A program made the position numbers and the translations under genes. From the NCBI GenBank assembly GCA_027488735.1, contig JAIYBB010000008.1, forward strand, positions 62,001 through 126,000: a stretch of DNA of 64,000 bases, in the 5' to 3' direction. Source of the stretch: Comamonadaceae bacterium (GTDB taxonomy: Bacteria > Pseudomonadota > Gammaproteobacteria > Burkholderiales > Burkholderiaceae_C). Below are positions 41,161 through 51,040 of the stretch, piece by piece (positions within the stretch are counted from its first letter, which is position 1; every line of letters starts with the position of its first letter). The notes under the pieces are model-generated. The model did no database searches and was not told the DNA's origin. It worked only from the letters and a program-made list of their open reading frames with translations.

Positions 41161-42038
41161 GGGGGCTCCTTGGTGTCAGAGGGCATTGTCGCCAATATGG
41201 CGGCAAACACAATCAGCAATCCTCCGGCAATTTTTCGCAAGCTCAGTTCTGACACGCCCAAGGCCACAGACGAAGCCGTTGCAAACAGTATTTCCGACAA
41301 CATGACCAAGGCGGTGGTGTTGGCTGCCAAGCGTGCCGCGCCATACTGCAGGCTCAGGTTGGACAACAGCAAACACAGCGCCAAGCCCAGCGCATACGGC
41401 CACCAAGTGGTGTCGGACGGAAGCCCTATTTGCCCAGTTGGCAGCAGTGCCAGCGCCGCCACGGCGGTGATGACCATGCCGCCGCTGAACATGGCGCCCA
41501 TGCGCACGCTTTCAGGCAAATGGGCGAGCTTGCGCAGCATGGTGTTGTTGAGCGCAAAACTTGCGCCGCCCAACAAGGCCAAATAATCGATCGCGCTGCT
41601 GGGAATGGGCCAGGGGGTCTCTGGGGTTTTCAGCACCAATGCCACGCCGGCGAGGGCCAGCAATAAACGCAACAGCGACATACGGGTTGGTCGCTCGCCC
41701 AGCAACCACCAAGCGAACAACACCGACCAAGCGGGCATGGTGTAGAACAACAGCACCACACGCACCACATCGCCCATGGTCACAGCCCAGTTGAAGCCCA
41801 TATTGGTCAAACCCGAACCGATGAACAACCACCACAGCTGGGGGTGTGCCCTGAAATGGCGAAACCATGTCGGGTGCAACAGACTGATGAGGACAAAAGA
41901 CAGCCCGTACATCAGTGCGGTGGCCCACAAAGGATGCAAACCGCGCGCCTGCATTTCGCGAAACGGCCACCAGCTCAGGCCAAACACCAAGGCATTGGCC
42001 AGCAGACCCAGCACCGGACCCCACACATTCGCAGGCAT
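41157..42038 (-). CDS. EamA/DMT-superfamily transporter
   Basis: A 293-residue membrane protein with about ten hydrophobic helices arranged as two EamA repeats. The first repeat begins LLANALVFGLSWWPFREMQ; the second begins after residue 145 (LLGGASFALNNTMLRKL). Members export metabolites such as amino acids or bases, and this one has no recognisable substrate. It starts three bases after lplT and overlaps the start of glutathione peroxidase, so it is part of one operon. Confidence 0.88.
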   Translation of the reverse strand: MPANVWGPVLGLLANALVFGLSWWPFREMQARGLHPLWATALMYGLSFVLISLLHPTWFRHFRAHPQLWWLFIGSGLTNMGFNWAVTMGDVVRVVLLFYTMPAWSVLFAWWLLGERPTRMSLLRLLLALAGVALVLKTPETPWPIPSSAIDYLALLGGASFALNNTMLRKLAHLPESVRMGAMFSGGMVITAVAALALLPTGQIGLPSDTTWWPYALGLALCLLLSNLSLQYGAARLAANTTALVMLSEILFATASSVALGVSELSLRKIAGGLLIVFAAILATMPSDTKEPP

Positions 42039-42041
42039 GCG

Positions 42042-43346
42042 TCAGTGCCCGGGGTCGCGTCGCGCAATGTCCATCAAGCGCGCTACTTCTTGCGCGTGGT
42101 GTTTGCAGTTGTTAGTATGCCAGCGTTGAATCAACCACATATTGCCCGCCACAATCAAGCCAAAACAAACAATGGCAGAAAAAGCACTCAGCCCCAATCC
42201 CGTGGCCAGCGTGTACAAGCCGCCCAGCGCCAAGATACAGGCTTGCTCGTTGAAATTTTGCACGGCGATGGAGCGACCCGCGCCCATCAGGTTGTGGCCG
42301 CGGTGTTGCAGCAAAGCGTTCATTGGCACCACTAAAAACCCGCCCAAGCCACCCAGCAAGATAAAAAACGGCGCGGCCAACCACACGTTGTCGATGAAAT
42401 TCATCAACAAAATCAGCAAGCCCATGGCAATGCCCAGACCCATCAAGCGGGTGGCATCCACCAACTTCATGCGCATGGAGGCGATCACGGCACCGACGGC
42501 TGTGCCGATGGCCACCACGCCTACCAGCGACGAGGCTTGTGTGGTGTTGTAGCCCAGTGCCACCGAACTCCAGGCCAGCACGATATAGCGCAGGTTACCG
42601 CTGGCGCCCCAAAACAAGGTGGTGGTGGACAGTGAAATTTGCCCAAGCTTGTCGCGCCACAGCAGCATGTTGCAGCGCCAGAAATCGGGGACCAAGGCAA
42701 GCAAGTTGGCCGACAAACTCTTTGCGGGCTCGCTGCGCAAGGGCAACATGGCCACGCCTGTTTGTGGAATGCGTGTATTGAACCAAGCCGCCAAACCATA
42801 AAGAAACACAATCACGCCAATAGCTGCTTCCGGTGGCGTGTCGATGCCGGTGTCGATCATCGGCAGGTCGAACCCCAGCAAAAAGGACGCGACCACTGGC
42901 CCAACCAACTGGCCGCCGATCAGCACACCCAAAATGATGGAACCAATGGTCAGGCCTTCAATCCAGCCATTGGCTTTGACCAGCAGCGAAGGCGGCAGCA
43001 GTTCGGTGAGGATGCCATATTTGGCAGGAGAATAGGCCGCCGCCCCCAGGCCCACAATTGCATAAGCCAACAAGGGGTGAGAGCCAAACAGCATCATCAG
43101 GCAGCCCAGCACCTTGATGCCGTTGCTAATGAACATGACTTCGCCTTTGGGCCGAGAGTCGGCAAACGCGCCGACAAACGGCGCGAGCAAGACATAGAAC
43201 AACGCAAACATGGGCACCAGTGCGGCGCGCTGCCATTCGGCGCCGCCCGACCCTTTGATCATTTCAACCGCCACCACAAATAACGCGTTGTCAGCCAGCG
43301 AGCTGAAAAATTGCGCTGCCATGATGGTGTAAAAACCGCGTTTCAT
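42042..43346 (-). CDS. lplT: Lysophospholipid transporter LplT
   Basis: LplT is a major-facilitator protein that flips lysophospholipids inward across the inner membrane so that they can be re-acylated. The 434 residues form about twelve hydrophobic segments, starting MKRGFYTIMAAQFFSSLADNAL. The LplT-type loop AAAYSPAKYGILTELLPP is near residues 100-117. No acyltransferase domain is fused to it and none is next to it. It is the first gene of a five-gene minus-strand run and is divergent from alr. Confidence 0.9.
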   Translation of the reverse strand: MKRGFYTIMAAQFFSSLADNALFVVAVEMIKGSGGAEWQRAALVPMFALFYVLLAPFVGAFADSRPKGEVMFISNGIKVLGCLMMLFGSHPLLAYAIVGLGAAAYSPAKYGILTELLPPSLLVKANGWIEGLTIGSIILGVLIGGQLVGPVVASFLLGFDLPMIDTGIDTPPEAAIGVIVFLYGLAAWFNTRIPQTGVAMLPLRSEPAKSLSANLLALVPDFWRCNMLLWRDKLGQISLSTTTLFWGASGNLRYIVLAWSSVALGYNTTQASSLVGVVAIGTAVGAVIASMRMKLVDATRLMGLGIAMGLLILLMNFIDNVWLAAPFFILLGGLGGFLVVPMNALLQHRGHNLMGAGRSIAVQNFNEQACILALGGLYTLATGLGLSAFSAIVCFGLIVAGNMWLIQRWHTNNCKHHAQEVARLMDIARRDPGH

Positions 43347-43478
43347 GCTTGATATGGCCTGTCAGGTGTGCGGTGTAGAAAAATTCAAGTGGTTGTGTTT
43401 AGACAAGAGGCAGGCCTTCTTTCGTACCGGTTATATCACGCCATTTATAAGCCTCCATCCCCTGCGACAATCTCTTCC

Positions 43479-44573
43479 ATGCCGCGTCCCCTCCATGCAG
43501 TCATTCACCCTCAGGCCTTGCAGCACAACCTGTCACGCTTGCGCTTGGCCGCTGGCGACGCCCGCGTCTGGGCCGTTGTCAAAGCCAATGCATACGGCCA
43601 TGGATTGGTTCGGGCCTATGAGGCTTTGCGTGCGGCCGATGGCTTTGCCTTGCTGGACTTGAGCGAAGCGCAAATTCTGCGTGATGCTGGTTGGCGCGGC
43701 CCGCTGTTGTTGCTCGAAGGCGTGTTCGAACAACGTGACCTCGAGATGTGCTCGCGGCTGGACCTGTGGCATGTGGTGCACCACGAAGCGCAAATTGACA
43801 TGTTGAGTCGCCACAAAACCCAGGTGCCGCAGCGTGTGTTTTTGAAAATGAACAGTGGCATGAACCGGCTGGGGTTTGCGCCACAGGCTTTTAAATCGGC
43901 TTGGACACGGCTGAATGCCTTGCCACAGGTGGACGAAATTTCCCTCATGACGCATTTCGCGAATGCCGACGGCGAGTCGGGCATTGCTGCGCAACAGCGA
44001 GTGTTCGAGCAATTCAGCAGCGACCTGCCTGGTGAGCGCAGCCTGGCCAACAGCGCGGCCTTGTTGCGGTATCCAAGCGCAGAAGCTGTGCTTGCTGACT
44101 GGGTGCGTCCCGGTATCGCGCTGTATGGCAGTTCGCCAGACCACGGTGTGAATGATGCCGCGCATTGGGGTTTGCAAGCCGCCATGAGTTTGCGCAGCCG
44201 GCTGATTGCCGTGCAGTCGCTGGCAGTGGGCGACAGCGTGGGTTATGGCGGTGCGTTTGTGGCCGACCATGACATGCGGGTGGGAATCGTGTCGTGTGGC
44301 TATGCCGATGGCTATCCGCGCCACGCGCCGACTGGCACGCCGGTGTTGGTGAATGGTGTGCGCACTCGCACGCTGGGGCGGGTCAGTATGGATATGTTGT
44401 GTGTCGATTTGTCTGTGTTGCCTTCGGTGGAGATAGGCGACGAAGTGACCTTGTGGGGCAGCGCTTCCACGGGTCAGGTGTTGTGTATCGATGAAGTGGC
44501 GGCAGCGGCGGGGACGGTGGGTTATGAATTGATGTGCGCCTTGGCGGCGAGGGTTGCTGTTGAGGTGGATTGA
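43479..44573 (+). CDS. alr: Alanine racemase
   Basis: This PLP enzyme interconverts L- and D-alanine for peptidoglycan. The PLP lysine K35 is in VVKANAYGHG and the catalytic tyrosine is in GDSVGYGGAF near residue 257. The ATG at 43479 gives 364 residues; the longer open frame from 43368 starts in non-homologous sequence. It is divergent from lplT across about 130 bases, and its 3' end faces composite repeat 3. Confidence 0.95.
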   Translation: MPRPLHAVIHPQALQHNLSRLRLAAGDARVWAVVKANAYGHGLVRAYEALRAADGFALLDLSEAQILRDAGWRGPLLLLEGVFEQRDLEMCSRLDLWHVVHHEAQIDMLSRHKTQVPQRVFLKMNSGMNRLGFAPQAFKSAWTRLNALPQVDEISLMTHFANADGESGIAAQQRVFEQFSSDLPGERSLANSAALLRYPSAEAVLADWVRPGIALYGSSPDHGVNDAAHWGLQAAMSLRSRLIAVQSLAVGDSVGYGGAFVADHDMRVGIVSCGYADGYPRHAPTGTPVLVNGVRTRTLGRVSMDMLCVDLSVLPSVEIGDEVTLWGSASTGQVLCIDEVAAAAGTVGYELMCALAARVAVEVD

Positions 44574-44585
44574 GATTGAAGGCGT

Positions 44586-45044
44586 GCATAGGCTGACTCA
44601 TTCGTTGGGTGTGGGCATGCGGGCTGTTGAAGAGCTAAGTCACGCCTAGGCCGACCCATTCGTTGGGTGTGGGCATGCGGGCTGTCGAAGAGTTAAGTCA
44701 CGCCTAGGCCGACCCATCCGGTGCGATTTTTTTCTGCGCTTTCGCTCGAAAAAAACGCCCCCTCCTGTTCGGCCTTCAGTGAATATTTTGGTTGCTGAGA
44801 AAATTGGTGTCTGACCCCAATTAATTACTGAAATGAGTCACTCTCATGCTATGGACAGACGGAATGCCGTCGGAGAAAACATCGAGCGGACAAACGACAT
44901 GGCGGTTGGGCCGACGCGAACGTTGCCGCGCAGCGGCGGTGAGCGGCGACCGAGCCGGCATGGCGTTAGTACACCACTAAATTAATCGGAGTCTGACCCC
45001 AATTAATTGGTTGCTGAGAAAATTGGTGTCTGACCCCAATTAAC
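44586..45044 (-). repeat. Composite intergenic repeat, copy 3 (C-C-A-C-B, minus orientation)
   Basis: This block of about 459 bases fills the gap between alr and the nitronate monooxygenase gene. Read on the minus strand it is: C at 45043-45021, C at 45006-44982, A at 44968-44860, C at about 44825-44803 and B at 44790-44586. The monooxygenase TAA (45042-45040) is within the first C. Its 86-base B core (44705-44790) appears identical to 17572-17657. The first 57 bases of A (44908-44964) appear identical to 22868-22924. It contains no protein-coding sequence. Confidence 0.87.
44591..44707 (-). repeat. Tandem units ending composite repeat 3
   Basis: Two units of about 58 bases (44650-44707 and 44591-44649, read on the minus strand) share CTTCGACAGCCCGCATGCC, with small differences, and the GGGTCGGCCTA-type head. 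The outer unit is slightly decayed at its end (GAGTCAGCC). The variable part is nearly the same in both units yet differs from the arrays of copies 1 and 2. Confidence 0.82.
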
Positions 45045-46032
45045 CGATCAGCGCCTCAGCCTGCCTAGTGATGCGCTCAATCAACACTGCCGCAGACGGC
45101 GCGTCATGCAGCAAACCCACCGCCTCACCAACCGTGACGTGCGCACGCGCATAGTCTTGCGCCGCCACACCTGCGTCATAGTCCGCGCGCGCCGCATCCG
45201 GTGCCGCCCGCAATTCATCCACGCGTGATTCCCATGCCATGTGCAAACGGTTGCGCAAAGCGCGAAAGTCAAATTCGCGCGGCCAGTTTTTGCGTCGCAA
45301 CACATCAAACACCGCAGAGCGCGCGGTTTCATCCCCGTTCGCTTGCAGCGCCGCCGACACCGCGCCTGTAGCGGCCAAGCTCTCGGCACTCGCCCATAAA
45401 CGCGTGCCCATCAACACACCGTCCGCACCCAATATCCGCGCCGCCGCCAAGCCGCGCCCATCCGCAACGCCACCAGCGGCCAGCAGCATGGTTGAAGGCG
45501 ATTGCGCCGCCAACGCATCGGCCAACTCAGGCACCAGACTGAACGTGGCGCGACCTTCTAAACCGTTCATGCCGTGTCCACCGGCTTCTGCGCCTTGCGC
45601 CACGATGACCGCCGCGCCTGCTTCCAAGCACATGGGCAGTTGTTCAAGCCGCTGTATTTGACAAACCAATCGAACACCGCGTTTGGCTATGCGCTCGGCG
45701 TAAGGGCGTGGGTCGCCAAAGGACAACATCAGCGCCGCCGGTAAATGCGCTTGGTCCAGCAACCAGTCCAATGCACTCGCGTCCTCATCCAACTTCCAAG
45801 TGATGAAGCCGCAGCCCAAGCGCTTGAGCGCGGGCGCGTCGTCTTGCAGCAACTGCAGTGCCAGCGCATGCTGGGTTTGCAGCCAAGCCAGTTCGCCGTA
45901 ACCGCCGCCCAAAAGCCCTAGCGCACCGGCGCGTGCACAAGCACAAGCCAGCGCGCCGCCGCTTGCCAAGGCCATGGGCGCGAGTGCTATGGGTGTAGTT
46001 AGTTGAAAAACCTCAGTGAAACGTGAGTTCAT
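45040..46032 (-). CDS. Nitronate monooxygenase/enoyl-reductase-like flavoprotein
   Basis: A 330-residue TIM-barrel FMN protein of the nitronate monooxygenase (2-nitropropane dioxygenase) family. Motifs are IALAPMALASGGALACA near residue 16, IVAQGAEAGGHGMNG near 145-159 with the flavin-binding histidine and AGGVADGRGLAAARILGADGV near 187. GGAGG six bases before the ATG at 46032 decides the start over an upstream methionine. Its TAA is within composite repeat 3. It lies 45 bases after the AmpG-like gene and is probably in one transcript with it. The natural substrate is unknown. Confidence 0.87.
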   Translation of the reverse strand: MNSRFTEVFQLTTPIALAPMALASGGALACACARAGALGLLGGGYGELAWLQTQHALALQLLQDDAPALKRLGCGFITWKLDEDASALDWLLDQAHLPAALMLSFGDPRPYAERIAKRGVRLVCQIQRLEQLPMCLEAGAAVIVAQGAEAGGHGMNGLEGRATFSLVPELADALAAQSPSTMLLAAGGVADGRGLAAARILGADGVLMGTRLWASAESLAATGAVSAALQANGDETARSAVFDVLRRKNWPREFDFRALRNRLHMAWESRVDELRAAPDAARADYDAGVAAQDYARAHVTVGEAVGLLHDAPSAAVLIERITRQAEALIG

Positions 46033-46077
46033 GCAATACCTCCGCAGCGCGGCCAGAGGGAGAAATATCAAACACGG

Positions 46078-47412
46078 TCAATCTCCTGAAGAATGCAAAC
46101 GGCTGGCCAACCAGACCAGCAACAACACCGGCACACCCAGCATGGCGGTGCCAGTGAAAAACCACGCATAACCCGCGGCGTCCACCGCCACACCGGAAAA
46201 CCCGGCCAAAAACTTAGGGCCCAGCAACATCAATGAACTGAACAAGGCATATTGCGTGGCCGAGTACTGCACATTGGTCAGCGACGACAAATACGCAATG
46301 AAAGCCGCAGATGCAATGCCGCTGCTCAAATTGTCGGCCGACACCACCGCGATCAACCCATACACATCATGGCCATGCAACGCCAGCCAGGCAAACAGCA
46401 CATTGGTGGCGGCGCTCAGCACCGCGCCGATCATCAACACTTTCATCACGCCCCAGCGCAACACCATCACGCCGCCGATGAAGGCGCCCACCAGCGTCAT
46501 GACAACGCCGTAGAGTTTGGTGACCGTGGCCACTTCTTCTTTGCTGTAACCCATGTCCACATAAAAAGGGTTGGCCATGATGCCCATGACGATGTCGCTG
46601 ATGCGGTAAGAGCCGATCAACGCCAACAGCAACACCGCATGCCAGCGGTAGCGTCGAATGAATTCACTGAATGGCGCGACAACGGCCACTTGCAACCATT
46701 CGCGTAAATTGTGCGCAGGCGGCAAGTCCACATGCGCCGGTTCTTTGGAAAACAACACAGTGACCATGCCGACAGCCATAGACACCGCCATGGCCACATA
46801 GGCCACCGCCCACGCACTGTCTTGGTAAGTGCCGGCCGGTAAACCGCCGACTTCGGCTTTGGCGGCGATCCAAAACACACCCGCACCCGCCCAGATCATG
46901 GCCAGGCGGTAACCGGTCTGGTAGCTCGCTGCCAACACCGCTTGCAAACGCGCTTGCGCTGACTCGATGCGAAACGCGTCCAGCGCAATGTCTTGCGTGG
47001 CCGAACCGAATGCGGTGAGCAGCGCAAACCCTACCAAGGGCATCAACGAGACTTGCGGGTTGCTGATGGCCATGCCGAGCAAACCGGCGATCACACAGAC
47101 TTGCGATAAGAGCAACCAGCTGCGCCGACGGCCAAGTAGGGGGGTTAAAAGCGGCAAAGGCAGGCGGTCCACCAGCGGTGCCCAGGCCCACTTGAAGCCA
47201 TAGGCCAAGCCTACCCAGCTTAAAAACCCAATCATGGCGCGGTCTATGCCAGCTTCACGCAAACGAAAACTCAGCGTGCCCAGCACCAGCAACAAAGGTA
47301 AACCGGCGGCAAACCCCAGCGCCAGCATGCGCAAGCTGTTGGGGCTGAGGTAAATCAGCATGGAATCCGTCCAACGCAATGGCATCGTTCTTTCAGTTGG
47401 TGTATCGTTCAT
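46078..47412 (-). CDS. ampG: AmpG-family muropeptide permease
   Basis: A major-facilitator protein of about 444 residues with twelve or more hydrophobic segments. AmpG imports GlcNAc-anhydro-MurNAc muropeptides for cell-wall recycling. Typical family features are LGFAAGLPLLLVLGTLSFRL near the N-terminus, FGSATQDIALDAFRIE near 140-155 and MGYSKEEVA in the central region. The start is uncertain: ATG at 47412 is used, but 47385 and an upstream non-ATG start are possible. It is divergent from the M48 protease gene. With the MurU-like gene it suggests peptidoglycan recycling. Confidence 0.87.
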   Translation of the reverse strand: MNDTPTERTMPLRWTDSMLIYLSPNSLRMLALGFAAGLPLLLVLGTLSFRLREAGIDRAMIGFLSWVGLAYGFKWAWAPLVDRLPLPLLTPLLGRRRSWLLLSQVCVIAGLLGMAISNPQVSLMPLVGFALLTAFGSATQDIALDAFRIESAQARLQAVLAASYQTGYRLAMIWAGAGVFWIAAKAEVGGLPAGTYQDSAWAVAYVAMAVSMAVGMVTVLFSKEPAHVDLPPAHNLREWLQVAVVAPFSEFIRRYRWHAVLLLALIGSYRISDIVMGIMANPFYVDMGYSKEEVATVTKLYGVVMTLVGAFIGGVMVLRWGVMKVLMIGAVLSAATNVLFAWLALHGHDVYGLIAVVSADNLSSGIASAAFIAYLSSLTNVQYSATQYALFSSLMLLGPKFLAGFSGVAVDAAGYAWFFTGTAMLGVPVLLLVWLASRLHSSGD

Positions 47413-47449
47413 ACCTTGTATTGTGATGCGACTCCCCACTTCAGACACC

Positions 47450-48286
47450 ATGCTTAACAAACGTCAATTTGTACACCGTTGCGCTGGTTGCGCTCTTGGC
47501 TTTTCTGCCACCGCTTTGTTTGCGCGCGATGGCGTCGAGGTTGGCAAAACCTCGGGCTTTACCAAACTCGTTCCCGCCGCCCAAGTCGAGGGTTCGGCCA
47601 ACCAGCAATACGCCCAACTGCTCAAGCAGGCCAAAGACAAAAACGCACTCGCGCCAGATGACCATCCCGAGGTGATCCGTTTGCGCGCCATCTCGCAAAA
47701 AATCATTCCTTACAGTTACGAATGGAACCCGCGTGCGCGCGAATGGAAGTGGGAGATCAACCTGATCGGCTCCACGCAAATCAACGCGTTTTGCATGCCC
47801 GGCGGCAAGATCGCTTTTTATCACGGCATTTTGGACAAGCTGCAACTCACCGACGATGAAGTCGCCATGGTGATGGGCCATGAAATCGCGCACGCTTTGC
47901 GCGAACACGCACGCGAGCGCATGGGCAAAAGCGAAGCCACCAATGTGATTGCCAGCATAGGCAGCGCGTTGGCTTCTGCGTATTTCAAAGTTGACCCGAG
48001 CGTGACCGATGCGGTGGCCAGGCAAGGCGCGAATTTGCTGACCTTGAAATTCAGCCGCGAAGACGAAACCGAAGCAGATTTGGTCGGCATGGAATTGGCC
48101 GCGCGTGCCGGCTATAACCCTCGCTCCGGGGTGACGCTGTGGCAAAAAATGAGTGCCGCCAACAAGGGCGCGCCGCCCCAGTGGTTGAGCACACACCCGT
48201 CGGGCAGCACCCGCATCAAAGAGATTGAAAACAACCTGCCCAAGGTCATGCCCTTGTATGAAAGATCTGCGCAAGCCAAGCAGTAA
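47450..48286 (+). CDS. M48-family zinc metalloprotease, exported
   Basis: A 278-residue protease of the M48C (LoiP/BepA-like) type. The zinc site HEIAH is at residues 144-148 and the third ligand is in EDETEADLVGMEL near 205. The N-terminus MLNKRQF...GCALGFSATALF resembles a signal peptide with a twin-arginine-like start; a lipoprotein form is possible but not clear. Such proteases act in outer-membrane quality control. It is divergent from ampG with 37 bases between the starts. Confidence 0.88.
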   Translation: MLNKRQFVHRCAGCALGFSATALFARDGVEVGKTSGFTKLVPAAQVEGSANQQYAQLLKQAKDKNALAPDDHPEVIRLRAISQKIIPYSYEWNPRAREWKWEINLIGSTQINAFCMPGGKIAFYHGILDKLQLTDDEVAMVMGHEIAHALREHARERMGKSEATNVIASIGSALASAYFKVDPSVTDAVARQGANLLTLKFSREDETEADLVGMELAARAGYNPRSGVTLWQKMSAANKGAPPQWLSTHPSGSTRIKEIENNLPKVMPLYERSAQAKQ

Positions 48287-48294
48287 CTGACGCG

Positions 48295-49167
48295 TCAAGC
48301 AAACCGCTTCAACCAATCCAGCAACAAAGCATTCACCGCCGCGCTTTGCTCGCGTTGTAAAAAGTGTCCCGCATCGGGGACTTCGCGGTATTCATAAAGT
48401 CCGCCAAAACATGCTGCTTGCTCGCGCATGAGTTCAGCGCGCATATCGTCCGCGCCGCACAAAGCCAGTGTTGGAACCGTGATGCTGTCTTGCATGGCCG
48501 CGCGCAGTGCGTGCAAGGCCGGGTCGGCTTTGGATGGGTCGAACATGGCGCGGTAATAGTCCATCGCGGTTGTCAACACGCCGGGTTGACGCAGGCATTG
48601 CTTGACCTGTGCAATGTGCTCATGGTCTTCATAACCCGGCACCGACCAGTATTGCCAGAGGTAGTCAATGAACGCCATGTCGTCGGCCAATAAGGCTTGC
48701 TCGGGCAATGCTGTTTGCTGAAAAAACCACCAGTGGAAGGAACGCTGAATGTGTTTGGGCACCAGCAAATAGTTGTTGACGATTTGCGGATGCGGAACCG
48801 CCATCAACACCGCGCTGCGCAGCAAGTCGGGGCGGGCGGCACACAAAGCATAGCCAATGATGGCGCCCCAGTCTTGGCCGATGTAATGCAATTTCTCGCC
48901 GGGCGACACAGCTTCAATCAAACCGGCGATGCCATTCACCAAACTGGCTTTGTCAAAGTAGGCGTTGTCAGCCACGCGCGAGGGCAAATAGCCGGGCAAG
49001 TAAGGCGCGATGACGCGGTAGCCCGAGTGCGAGAGCGCCTCTATTTGCGAAGACCAGGACTGCGGAATATCCGGAAAGCCATGCACCAGCAACAACAAAG
49101 GCCCGCTGCCTTGGGCGAGGCACACAAAGTCGACGCCATTGGCGTGAATGTGCAGCTCTTCTTGCAC
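48295..49167 (-). CDS. Alpha/beta hydrolase, epoxide hydrolase-like
   Basis: A 290-residue alpha/beta-hydrolase. The oxyanion segment LLVHGFPDIPQSW lies near residues 27-39. The nucleophile is D99 in YIGQDWGAIIG, as in epoxide hydrolases and haloalkane dehalogenases, and the histidine is in AGHFLQRE near 265. The substrate is unknown. It begins one base after the end of the metallo-hydrolase gene and is last in the xthA operon. Confidence 0.85.
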   Translation of the reverse strand: MQEELHIHANGVDFVCLAQGSGPLLLLVHGFPDIPQSWSSQIEALSHSGYRVIAPYLPGYLPSRVADNAYFDKASLVNGIAGLIEAVSPGEKLHYIGQDWGAIIGYALCAARPDLLRSAVLMAVPHPQIVNNYLLVPKHIQRSFHWWFFQQTALPEQALLADDMAFIDYLWQYWSVPGYEDHEHIAQVKQCLRQPGVLTTAMDYYRAMFDPSKADPALHALRAAMQDSITVPTLALCGADDMRAELMREQAACFGGLYEYREVPDAGHFLQREQSAAVNALLLDWLKRFA

Positions 49168-49168
49168 C

Positions 49169-49807
49169 TCAGGTGCCGCCGACGTAGGGGTTGGTTTTGC
49201 GCTCGCGCCCGAATGTGCTCTCCGGGCCGTGGCCGGGAATGAACACCGTGTCGTCGCCCATGGGCCACAGTCGCTGCGTGATGCTGTCTATCAAATGCTG
49301 GTGATTGCCTTGAGGGAAATCGGTGCGGCCAATGCTGCCTGCAAACAGCACATCGCCGACAAACGCGCGGTTCATCTCTGCCGAATAAAACACCACATGG
49401 CCCGGCGTGTGGCCGGGGCAATGCCGCACTGAGAGCGTGTGTTTACCCAGCGTGACCGTGTCGCCATCTGCCAGCCAGCGCGTGGGCTTGAAAGGACGCG
49501 CGGGCGGAAAACCGTAAGTGGATGCAGCCAAGGGCAAACCGTCTATCCAAAACTGGTCGCCCGGGTGCGGCCCGATGATGGGCAGATCGAGTTGCTCCGC
49601 TAGATCGGCGGTGGCACCTGCATGGTCTAAATGCCCGTGCGTGATCCAGATGTATTTGAGTGTGATGCCCAGCTGCTTGCAAGTGGCGAGCAACACATCG
49701 ACATCACCGCCCGGGTCGATGACAGCAGCGGTCATGCCCTCGTCCTCCCAGACCAGAGAACAGTTTTGCTGGAAGGCGGTGACGGGGATGGTTTCGTAGT
49801 GGAGCAT
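49169..49807 (-). CDS. MBL-fold metallohydrolase (YcbL/glyoxalase II-like)
   Basis: A 212-residue metallo-beta-lactamase-fold hydrolase. The metal motif THGHLDHAG supplies H57, H59, D61 and H62, with further ligands in CPGHTPGH, FVGDVLF and IPGHGP. It matches the short type II glyoxalase class (YcbL), which hydrolyses glutathione thioesters. The ATG at 49807 is preferred to the TTG at 49819, which would overlap the arfB stop. It is third in the xthA-arfB operon. Confidence 0.88.
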   Translation of the reverse strand: MLHYETIPVTAFQQNCSLVWEDEGMTAAVIDPGGDVDVLLATCKQLGITLKYIWITHGHLDHAGATADLAEQLDLPIIGPHPGDQFWIDGLPLAASTYGFPPARPFKPTRWLADGDTVTLGKHTLSVRHCPGHTPGHVVFYSAEMNRAFVGDVLFAGSIGRTDFPQGNHQHLIDSITQRLWPMGDDTVFIPGHGPESTFGRERKTNPYVGGT

Positions 49808-49815
49808 GGGAAGAA

Positions 49816-50223
49816 TCAATCAGTAATTTTGCCGCGCAAAGCCTTGGTCTGTCCGCGCAAGACTTTGCTGTCCACACGCTGCATGCGCGCGCTGAACGTG
49901 GGCTTGGTAGCGCGCCGTGGTTTCACCGGCTTGGCGGCAATGGCCACCAACTCGTGCAATCGCGCCATGGCGTCTATTCGGTTGCCTTCTTGGCTGCGCG
50001 AGCTTTGCGCTTTGATGACGACCACACCATCAGCCGTGATGCGCTGGTCAGACATGGTCAGCAATTTGTCTTTCACCTCTTCCGGTAGCGATGACGCGCG
50101 AATGTCAAAACGCAAATGCACAGCGCTCGACACTTTGTTCACATGCTGGCCACCCGCACCCTGCGCACGGATGGCGCTCAGCTCCACTTCGTGGTCGGGA
50201 ATGGTGAAGACGGGGGTGTTCAT
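49816..50223 (-). CDS. arfB: Alternative ribosome-rescue factor ArfB (YaeJ)
   Basis: ArfB hydrolyses peptidyl-tRNA on ribosomes stalled without a stop codon. The GGQ motif is at residues 24-26 (GAGGQHVNK). The C-terminal tail is rich in basic residues (KPVKPRRATKPT and later RGQTKALRGK), as needed to enter the empty mRNA channel. The length of 135 residues equals the family and excludes a full release factor. It follows xthA by 13 bases. Confidence 0.93.
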   Translation of the reverse strand: MNTPVFTIPDHEVELSAIRAQGAGGQHVNKVSSAVHLRFDIRASSLPEEVKDKLLTMSDQRITADGVVVIKAQSSRSQEGNRIDAMARLHELVAIAAKPVKPRRATKPTFSARMQRVDSKVLRGQTKALRGKITD

Positions 50224-50236
50224 GTGGGCAAGCGCA

Positions 50237-51040
50237 TCACAAACTCATGTCATAACTGACCGTGATCGGCGCATGGTCAGAAAACTTTTCGTCTTTGTAA
50301 ATAGACACTGAGAGCGCGGTCTCGGCTAAGGCCGGTGTGGCCAAGTGGTAGTCCAGCCGCCAACCCACATTGTTCGCATAGGCTTGGCCGCGGTTGCTCC
50401 ACCATGTGTAGCAGGCGTCTGTGGTGTCCGGGTGAAGCTGTCGGTACACATCGACCATGCCGCCGTCGTTCAACAGTGTGGTCATCCAGGCACGTTCTTC
50501 GGGCAAGAATCCGCTGTTCTTTTGGTTGCTGCGCCAGTTTTTCAAATCAATTTGTTGATGCGCGATGTTGATGTCGCCGCACAGTATCAGCTCGCGGCCT
50601 TTTTTCAAAGACATCAGGTGCGGGTAAAACACCTCCAGAAAACGGAACTTCGCTTCCTGGCGTTCCGGGCCGGAGGAGCCGCTGGGGAAATAGCTGCTGA
50701 TCAGCGACAGCTTGCGCTTGGGCGTGTCAAAGCGCAATTCCAAATAGCGGCCTTCTGCGTCGAATTCGCCGCCGTCAAAACCTTGGATCACGTGGCTGGG
50801 CTCATGGCGCGTGTACATGCCAACGCCCGCATAGCCTTTTTTCTCGGCGCAATGAAAATAGCCCGAGAGGCCGGCCAGAGTTTCGAACTTGCCGACCAGG
50901 TCGGCTTCCTGCGCCTTGACTTCCTGCACACACATACAATCCGGCGAAGTTTTTGTAAGCCAGTTTTCCAGCCCTTTGCTGCTGGCTGAACGTATGCCGT
51001 TCAGGTTGAGGCTGGTGAGTTTGAACAAGGAATCCCCCAT
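50237..51040 (-). CDS. xthA: Exodeoxyribonuclease III
   Basis: XthA is the main AP endonuclease and 3'-exonuclease of base-excision repair. Catalytic motifs are [12 protein letters not shown] with the Mg-site asparagine near residues 8-19, VQEVKAQ with the glutamate near 38-44, CGDINIAH near 153 and the C-terminal SDHAPI histidine. The ATG at 51040 fits the family start and has GGTGG upstream. Then its start codon overlaps by two bases the start codon of pyrE on the opposite strand. A longer start at 51085 is possible. Confidence 0.92.
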   Translation of the reverse strand: MGDSLFKLTSLNLNGIRSASSKGLENWLTKTSPDCMCVQEVKAQEADLVGKFETLAGLSGYFHCAEKKGYAGVGMYTRHEPSHVIQGFDGGEFDAEGRYLELRFDTPKRKLSLISSYFPSGSSGPERQEAKFRFLEVFYPHLMSLKKGRELILCGDINIAHQQIDLKNWRSNQKNSGFLPEERAWMTTLLNDGGMVDVYRQLHPDTTDACYTWWSNRGQAYANNVGWRLDYHLATPALAETALSVSIYKDEKFSDHAPITVSYDMSL